DNA of 64,000 nucleotides from Gammaproteobacteria bacterium (lineage in GTDB: Bacteria > Pseudomonadota > Gammaproteobacteria > Steroidobacterales > Rariloculaceae), in assembly GCA_022825505.1 (NCBI GenBank), contig JAJDWR010000021.1, forward strand, positions 1 to 64,000, in the 5' to 3' direction. Within the stretch, counting starts at the first letter, position 1, and each line of letters begins with the position of its first letter. This document shows positions 60,134 through 64,000 of the stretch, piece by piece. A program made the position numbers and the translations under genes. The notes under the pieces are model-generated. The model saw only the letters and a list, made by a program, of their open reading frames with translations. It made no database searches and was not told where the DNA came from.

Positions 60134-60269
60134 GGTCACTTTGGTATATAAGCCCCCTTACTTTCCAGCCGAATACCCCAAATTCTCGGCTGGATTTAAT
60201 GGTAGGGTTCGCATGAAATGTTCTCATCGGTCATACAAGACGCAACCTGCGATCGCACCGGCGGTCCCG

Positions 60270-60467
60270 ATGAAATTGAAACGGTGGACAGTTCGCGGTG
60301 GTGACGTCGCCACCCAGTTCCTGCGCCAACTTGCGGTGGGCCTGATCACCGGCGGCGTGATTGGGTTAGCCTTCATGCCTCAGGAGCAAAATATTCTTGG
60401 AATCGTTCCGGTCAGTATCGGCATGTTCCTGGCACTGATCGGGCTGATTAAACGAAAAGCGGAATAG
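60270..60467 (+). CDS. Small two-helix membrane protein (65 aa)
   Basis: It starts MKLKRWTVRGGDVATQFL, with hydrophobic segments QLAVGLITGGVIGLAFM and ILGIVPVSIGMFLALIGLI and a basic KRKAE end. The frame extends upstream to ATG 60213 or further, but without membrane-like content. No family is recognised. The next small gene starts two bases after its stop, so the two are probably translated together. Confidence 0.5.
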   Translation: MKLKRWTVRGGDVATQFLRQLAVGLITGGVIGLAFMPQEQNILGIVPVSIGMFLALIGLIKRKAE

Positions 60468-60469
60468 CC

Positions 60470-60571
60470 ATGAGTGTAGCTGACGGCCTGATCCTCTACT
60501 CGCCTCTGATTGTATTCGCGATCCTGCTGGCCTATATCGCGCTTTTTGTGGCCCCCGAAGACGATTCGTAA
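60470..60571 (+). CDS. Small single-helix membrane protein (33 aa)
   Basis: The product is almost only one helix (LIVFAILLAYIALFVA) with an acidic PEDDS tail. It follows the 65-residue membrane protein by two bases, which is the main support that it is real. No ribosome site other than coupling is apparent. Function unknown. Confidence 0.45.
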   Translation: MSVADGLILYSPLIVFAILLAYIALFVAPEDDS

Positions 60572-60585
60572 GCTCATGAGGCGCG

Positions 60586-60785
60586 ATGCAGATTCGTCCC
60601 GCGAAAAAATCCGATCTCAGGGCCATCACGGCCATCTATAACCACGCTATCGAGGCGACGGCAGCGACGCCAGCCGGCACATCAACGAGCACTTCGGGTA
60701 CGAGCACATCGGCACGTTCAGGGAAGTCGGCCGGAAATTCGGTCAACTATTTGATGTCCATCTCTACCAACTGATTCTGGACTGA
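60586..60785 (+). pseudogene. GNAT acetyltransferase (phosphinothricin-type), internally deleted
   Basis: The first 25 codons read MQIRPAKKSDLRAITAIYNH, the N-terminus of phosphinothricin/methionine-sulfoximine N-acetyltransferases. The last 35, in another frame, read HINEHFGYEHIGTFREVGRK followed by FGQLFDVHLYQLILD and TGA at 60783, the family C-terminus. About 100 residues in between, including the acetyl-CoA site, are gone. The gene is dead. Confidence 0.8.
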
Positions 60786-60833
60786 GCGCCGAAATGCGGC
60801 ACTCGGTGACGCTCATCCCGGCGTTGCAGATCG

Positions 60834-61772
60834 TCAACCGCTCGGTGCAGCGCTCTCGACAGAGTGCTTGAAGACGGTGGTGGCCGCACCGATCATGGAC
60901 GACACGTCGCTGAGGTTTGCCGGCACGATGAGCGTGTTGCCCTCGCGGGCCAGGTTGCCGAATCGCTCCAGGTAGTCCTCGGCGACCCGTAACTGCATGG
61001 CCTTGTCGCCGCCCTCGGAGTTCAACGCCGCCGCGACTTTCTTCAAACCCTCGGCCGTGGCTTCCGCCACCGCCAGAATTGCCGCGGCCTCGCCCTCGGC
61101 CTCGTTGATCTGCTGCTGCTTGGCCGCTTCGGACTCCTTGATCACCCGCTGCTTCTCGCCCTCGGCCTCGTTGATCTTGGCGTCGCGTTCGCCCTCGGAT
61201 TGCAGCACCGTGGCGCGTTTCTCCCGCTCGGCGCGCATCTGCTTTTCCATCGCCGTCAGCACGTCCCTGGGCGGGTTTATGTTCTTGATCTCGTAGCGGA
61301 GCACCTTCACGCCCCACGGGGTGGACGCCTGGTCCAGTTCCTCCACCACCCGGACGTTGATGTGACTTCGCTCCTCGAACGTCTTGTCCAGTTCGATCTT
61401 GCCGATTTCGCTGCGCAGCGTGGTCTGGGCAAGCTGGGCGATGGCGAAGAGGTACTCGCCGATACCGTAGGAAGCCTTGCGGGCATCCATCACCTGCAGG
61501 TAGAGGACGCCGTCGACGCCCACCTGAACGTTGTCCGACGTGATGCAGATCTGCTCCTCCACGTCGATGGCCTGTTCCTTGAGCGTATGGCGATAGGCCA
61601 CCCGCTCGAGGAATGGAACCAGGATATTGAACCCTGCATGCAGCGTTCTCGAGTACCTGCCCAGGTTTTCGACCACGTAGGCGTTCTGCTGCGGCACCAC
61701 CACGGCCGTCCTGATGATGACGACGATTGCGACGATGGCCAGGACCGCGGCAACTATGAATCCAGTATCCAT
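60834..61772 (-). CDS. qmcA: SPFH/stomatin-like membrane protease subunit
   Basis: The 312-residue protein is anchored by an N-terminal helix (FIVAAVLAIVAIVVIIRTAVVV). An SPFH/band-7 domain follows (VVENLGRYSRTLHAGFNILVPF, VDGVLYLQVMDARKASYG) and a long Glu/Ala/Lys coiled coil (residues ~190-250). The C-terminus AREGNTLIVPANLSDVSSMI is typical of QmcA/YbbK. It forms large ring scaffolds and pairs with the NfeD protein 21 bp upstream. Confidence 0.92.
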   Translation of the reverse strand: MDTGFIVAAVLAIVAIVVIIRTAVVVPQQNAYVVENLGRYSRTLHAGFNILVPFLERVAYRHTLKEQAIDVEEQICITSDNVQVGVDGVLYLQVMDARKASYGIGEYLFAIAQLAQTTLRSEIGKIELDKTFEERSHINVRVVEELDQASTPWGVKVLRYEIKNINPPRDVLTAMEKQMRAEREKRATVLQSEGERDAKINEAEGEKQRVIKESEAAKQQQINEAEGEAAAILAVAEATAEGLKKVAAALNSEGGDKAMQLRVAEDYLERFGNLAREGNTLIVPANLSDVSSMIGAATTVFKHSVESAAPSG

Positions 61773-61793
61773 GAATAACTCCTTCGTGTTCGA

Positions 61794-62249
61794 TCAGTCC
61801 GCGACCGGTTCGCGCGACAACCCTTCAATTCTCAGTTCGACCCCGTCCGACTCCACGACGCGGGCATCGGCGCCCGCTGCAATCGGCGCCGCACCGACGT
61901 TCACCGCCGTCCACCGGGAACCGCGCAGCTTGACCCGCGTCCGCCCCCCGGGAGGGACCATTTCCTTCACCCCCACGGTTGCCCCCGCCGCCGAACCGTC
62001 AAAACCCGCCGCCTCACCGCCGCGGATCCTGTCGTAGAGCTTCTGCCTGAACAGCACCATCGAGCCCACGGCCAGCGCGGAAAAAAGCACCCACTGCACC
62101 CAGATCGGCAATGTCACCCCCACCAATCCCAGGATTCCCATGCAGATCGCCGCGGCGCCGACGAAGATGAGATAGAAGGCCGCGTCCACGGCCGTCAGTT
62201 CGGCGCCCATCAACAGAAATCCGATGATCAACCAGCCCCACCAATTCAT
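61794..62249 (-). CDS. NfeD-like membrane protein (YbbJ type)
   Basis: The 151-residue protein starts MNWWGWLIIGFLLMGAELTAVDAAFYLIFVG, has three to four helices, and ends in an OB-fold (GVKEMVPPGGRTRVKLRGSRWTAV and GVELRIEGLSREPVAD). It is the short NfeD1b form without a protease domain. The start at 62249 fits the family; an upstream extension does not. It is co-transcribed with qmcA. Confidence 0.9.
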   Translation of the reverse strand: MNWWGWLIIGFLLMGAELTAVDAAFYLIFVGAAAICMGILGLVGVTLPIWVQWVLFSALAVGSMVLFRQKLYDRIRGGEAAGFDGSAAGATVGVKEMVPPGGRTRVKLRGSRWTAVNVGAAPIAAGADARVVESDGVELRIEGLSREPVAD

Positions 62250-62399
62250 ATTGCCGCTCCCTGAACCTCTGACGGATGAGTACGACTCACAACAGCCGAT
62301 GCTGCGGGGCACGATATACGCCGAACGGCGGATGCGCCAGCAATTTTTCACCGTGTTGAAGCCGGCTGGTGCGCTGTAGTTCAATATATCCTGCCACGC

Positions 62400-63707
62400 T
62401 CAAAGCCCGTCGATCTCCGAGCCTGTCTCCGACTCGATCCCTTCAAACGCCAGTCTGTTCAGGAATTGCCGCCTCCACAGCAATCGCCGGTCGACGTCGG
62501 CGAGCGCGGCCTGATCGCATACCGACTCGAAGTGCGTGCGCACAACACGGATCAGGCGCGACACGATTTGCAGTGCTTCCTCCCGGGAAAGATGATATTT
62601 CGCACACGACGCCAGGCACACGGACAATTGGCTGCGGCGTTCGCGGCCATGGATCAGCATTGCCTGAGACGCTTCGTGGCCCGTGCGGGATTGGGGGCAG
62701 ATGTCATACGCCGGGGTCAGCGTCAGATAGGCGCCATCCCAGAAGGCCGCGTGGTTGCGGGCATGGTCATCGCTGTTGCCGACAAGGATATTGCAGACCA
62801 GGCGGCCGAACAGTTCCGTCAATGTGTCCCCGGGCCTCGTGAACCGGGCCCGGATGATATCCGTCAGGTCTTCATAGCTGGCGTGGGCGGCCATGATCGC
62901 GTCAAGACCGAACAGCGTGAGAGCGGAAACCATGGCACGCCGCGTCCAGCCGCCTTCGGTCTTGCGGCGGTCGAAGCGCTCGATCAGCAGGACGTCCCGG
63001 TCCATCGCGCGGACAAGCTTCACGGGTGCAACGTCGAGACCGGCTATTGCGGCCAGCCGCATGGCGACGTATTCGGCCTTGACGACATTGTATGTGTCGG
63101 TCGAAGAAGAAAACTTGGCGACATACTTCCGGTCGCCGTCCTCGATGAGCGCCTTGGGCCGTGCGCCGCCGATCGCGGTGCCATGCTGGAGCGCTTCGGC
63201 CAGCACCGGTTCAAGAGGGATGCCCCGATCGACCATTTCAGCCGCGCGCACGAGTGTGTCCAGTGAAGCCGTCCCGCTATCCCGCGCCACGTAATCTGCG
63301 GGCGACTTCTGAAAATCCAGCGCCCCGATCCGGTCGGAACCGGACTGCAGGAGAAATGTCAGTTCTCCCAGGTCCGGCATGGCATCGTCTGCTGCCTGCC
63401 CCGTGGCGCCGGTAAGCCGATTGACGATGACGCGCCTTCCCCAGGCGTCGGGCGCGGCGTCCCGCAGCGCATTGGCATACCTGAGGGGCGGTTCCGGGGC
63501 GATCGGGCCGCTCCTCAACGGCAGCTCAGGCTCATACAGGGGTATGGCATTGTCTCGAGCGTGATAGGACCTTCCATAGACGAAGTCCATGGACTCCCCC
63601 TGGTCCACGATCTGTCCCGCGACCACCGGGTCCGTTTCACCCGGCAACCACACCCAGACAAATGAGCGGGTGGGCTCCGTAACTCCGGCCGGCGGCCTAG
63701 AAGTCAT
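62400..63707 (-). CDS. hipA: HipA-like serine/threonine kinase toxin
   Basis: The kinase of about 435 residues has the HipA N-terminal domain (VYGRSYHARDNAIPLYEPEL), the conserved GGARPKALI loop near residues 182-190, LLIERFDRR, the catalytic GNSDDHARNHAAFW and the metal-binding LTPAYDICP. HipA toxins phosphorylate aminoacyl-tRNA synthetases and cause growth arrest. ATG 63707 overlaps the end of hipB by 11 bases. This follows the normal hipB-hipA order. Confidence 0.92.
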   Translation of the reverse strand: MTSRPPAGVTEPTRSFVWVWLPGETDPVVAGQIVDQGESMDFVYGRSYHARDNAIPLYEPELPLRSGPIAPEPPLRYANALRDAAPDAWGRRVIVNRLTGATGQAADDAMPDLGELTFLLQSGSDRIGALDFQKSPADYVARDSGTASLDTLVRAAEMVDRGIPLEPVLAEALQHGTAIGGARPKALIEDGDRKYVAKFSSSTDTYNVVKAEYVAMRLAAIAGLDVAPVKLVRAMDRDVLLIERFDRRKTEGGWTRRAMVSALTLFGLDAIMAAHASYEDLTDIIRARFTRPGDTLTELFGRLVCNILVGNSDDHARNHAAFWDGAYLTLTPAYDICPQSRTGHEASQAMLIHGRERRSQLSVCLASCAKYHLSREEALQIVSRLIRVVRTHFESVCDQAALADVDRRLLWRRQFLNRLAFEGIESETGSEIDGL

Positions 63708-64000
63708 CCTGCACCGCATTCGGGGACGTGCGAATGGACTTCGGCAACAGGGCCAGCTTGTCGCTCACCCGCTCGAGATAGGGTGCGAGGCGCGTCCGGT
63801 CCGGAACAAACAATGGCACGCCCACAATGACCGCTGCCTCGAACACCAGTCCGATATTGACGGTAGGATCGCCGCGCTCGATCTTCTGAAGCGTGCTGCG
63901 CGCGATCCCCACCCGCGCCGCAAGATCTTTCTCCGACATACGCCTCGACTTGCGGCCCAGTTTGATACGGGCACCCAGGAGAGCAAGCGCATCCCGGGTG
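63697..64000 (-). CDS. hipB: HipB-like XRE antitoxin, start beyond the window
   Basis: The frame is open through the window edge. It reads TRDALALLGARIKLGRKSRR then MSEKDLAARVGIARSTLQKI and ERGDPTVNIG, an XRE helix-turn-helix. The ATG at 63939 would cut off the first helix, so the true start is past 64000. The C-terminal part (VPLFVPDRTRLAPYLERVSDK) matches HipB-like repressors that neutralise HipA. Confidence 0.88.
   Translation of the reverse strand, partial: TRDALALLGARIKLGRKSRRMSEKDLAARVGIARSTLQKIERGDPTVNIGLVFEAAVIVGVPLFVPDRTRLAPYLERVSDKLALLPKSIRTSPNAVQDDF

Larger units (their letters stand above)
58815..60164 (-). mobile_element. TnpB-only transposon with terminal inverted repeats and 9-bp target duplication
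   Basis: The left end 58824-58846 (GGGACTTATATGCCAAAGTG...) and right end 60134-60155 are inverted copies differing by one indel and one substitution. Immediately outside both ends is the same nine bases, CCTTACTTT (58815-58823 and 60156-60164), a perfect target-site duplication. The 1,332-bp interior encodes only tnpB. IS200/IS605 and IS607 elements have neither inverted ends nor target duplications. This therefore looks like a DDE-type element, mobilised in trans, that carries tnpB as its only gene. A hairpin (60165-60172 with 60186-60193) touches the right duplication and was probably part of the target. Confidence 0.8.

Noticed and set aside
58824..60155. Assigning the TnpB element to IS200/IS605 by gene content alone
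   Set aside because: No TnpA gene is present, and the inverted repeats and 9-bp duplication contradict the single-strand transposition mechanism of that family.

Overview
The window reads as chromosomal DNA of a GC-rich gammaproteobacterium. Two gene orders point there: ponA divergent from pilMNOPQ followed by aroK-aroB, and gmk ... rpoZ-spoT-ridA-recG-ubiA. Genus and species cannot be named from the sequence. I see no rRNA, tRNA or CRISPR array.

Layout. 1-1.1 kb: 3' part of an ABC exporter. 1.2-8.2 kb: accessory/defence block with a giant single-chain type ISP restriction-modification enzyme whose reading frame is interrupted by a 49-nt AG/CT dinucleotide tract, then a PD-(D/E)XK-like nuclease, a uracil-DNA-glycosylase-like protein, a HicB-like small protein and a 147-bp hairpin-rich element with 28-bp inverted ends. 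8.2-19.5 kb: housekeeping genes (ppc, ybbA/tesA, fadD, DUF445, pyrF, dgt, aroB, aroK, DUF2237). 19.6-26.6 kb: type IV pilus genes pilMNOPQ with divergent ponA. 26.7-37.5 kb: two small unknowns, a polyamine-type ABC importer without its binding protein, mmsA, an HpcH/HpaI aldolase, a BtuB-like receptor, gltA and rpmE. 37.5-40.6 kb: rdgB, rph, yicC, gmk.

40.7-49.5 kb: a block sits inside the normally compact gmk-rpoZ-spoT order. It has a Zur-type regulator with a palindromic Zur-like box on its own promoter, a second Zur-like box in a divergent promoter between a DUF5916 outer-membrane protein and a siderophore-type TonB receptor, and a three-gene DUF3526-type ABC system. I infer a zinc-responsive metallophore or zinc-acquisition island. 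49.6-56.6 kb: rpoZ, spoT, ridA, recG, ubiA and a secreted unknown.

56.6-60.8 kb: a scrap-heap of small membrane proteins, a HicB remnant, an OsmC protein, an IS3-type remnant, a Phd/ParE toxin-antitoxin pair, a TnpB gene and a GNAT pseudogene. The tnpB gene is enclosed by 22-23-bp terminal inverted repeats and a perfect 9-bp target duplication. That structure is not expected for IS200/IS605 or IS607, the usual homes of TnpB. 60.8-64 kb: qmcA-nfeD and a hipBA module cut by the window end.

The two most unusual objects are the dinucleotide-repeat type ISP enzyme (predicted phase-variable, with a diverged duplication in its recognition domain) and the TIR/TSD-bounded TnpB-only transposon. The Zur-linked island is third.
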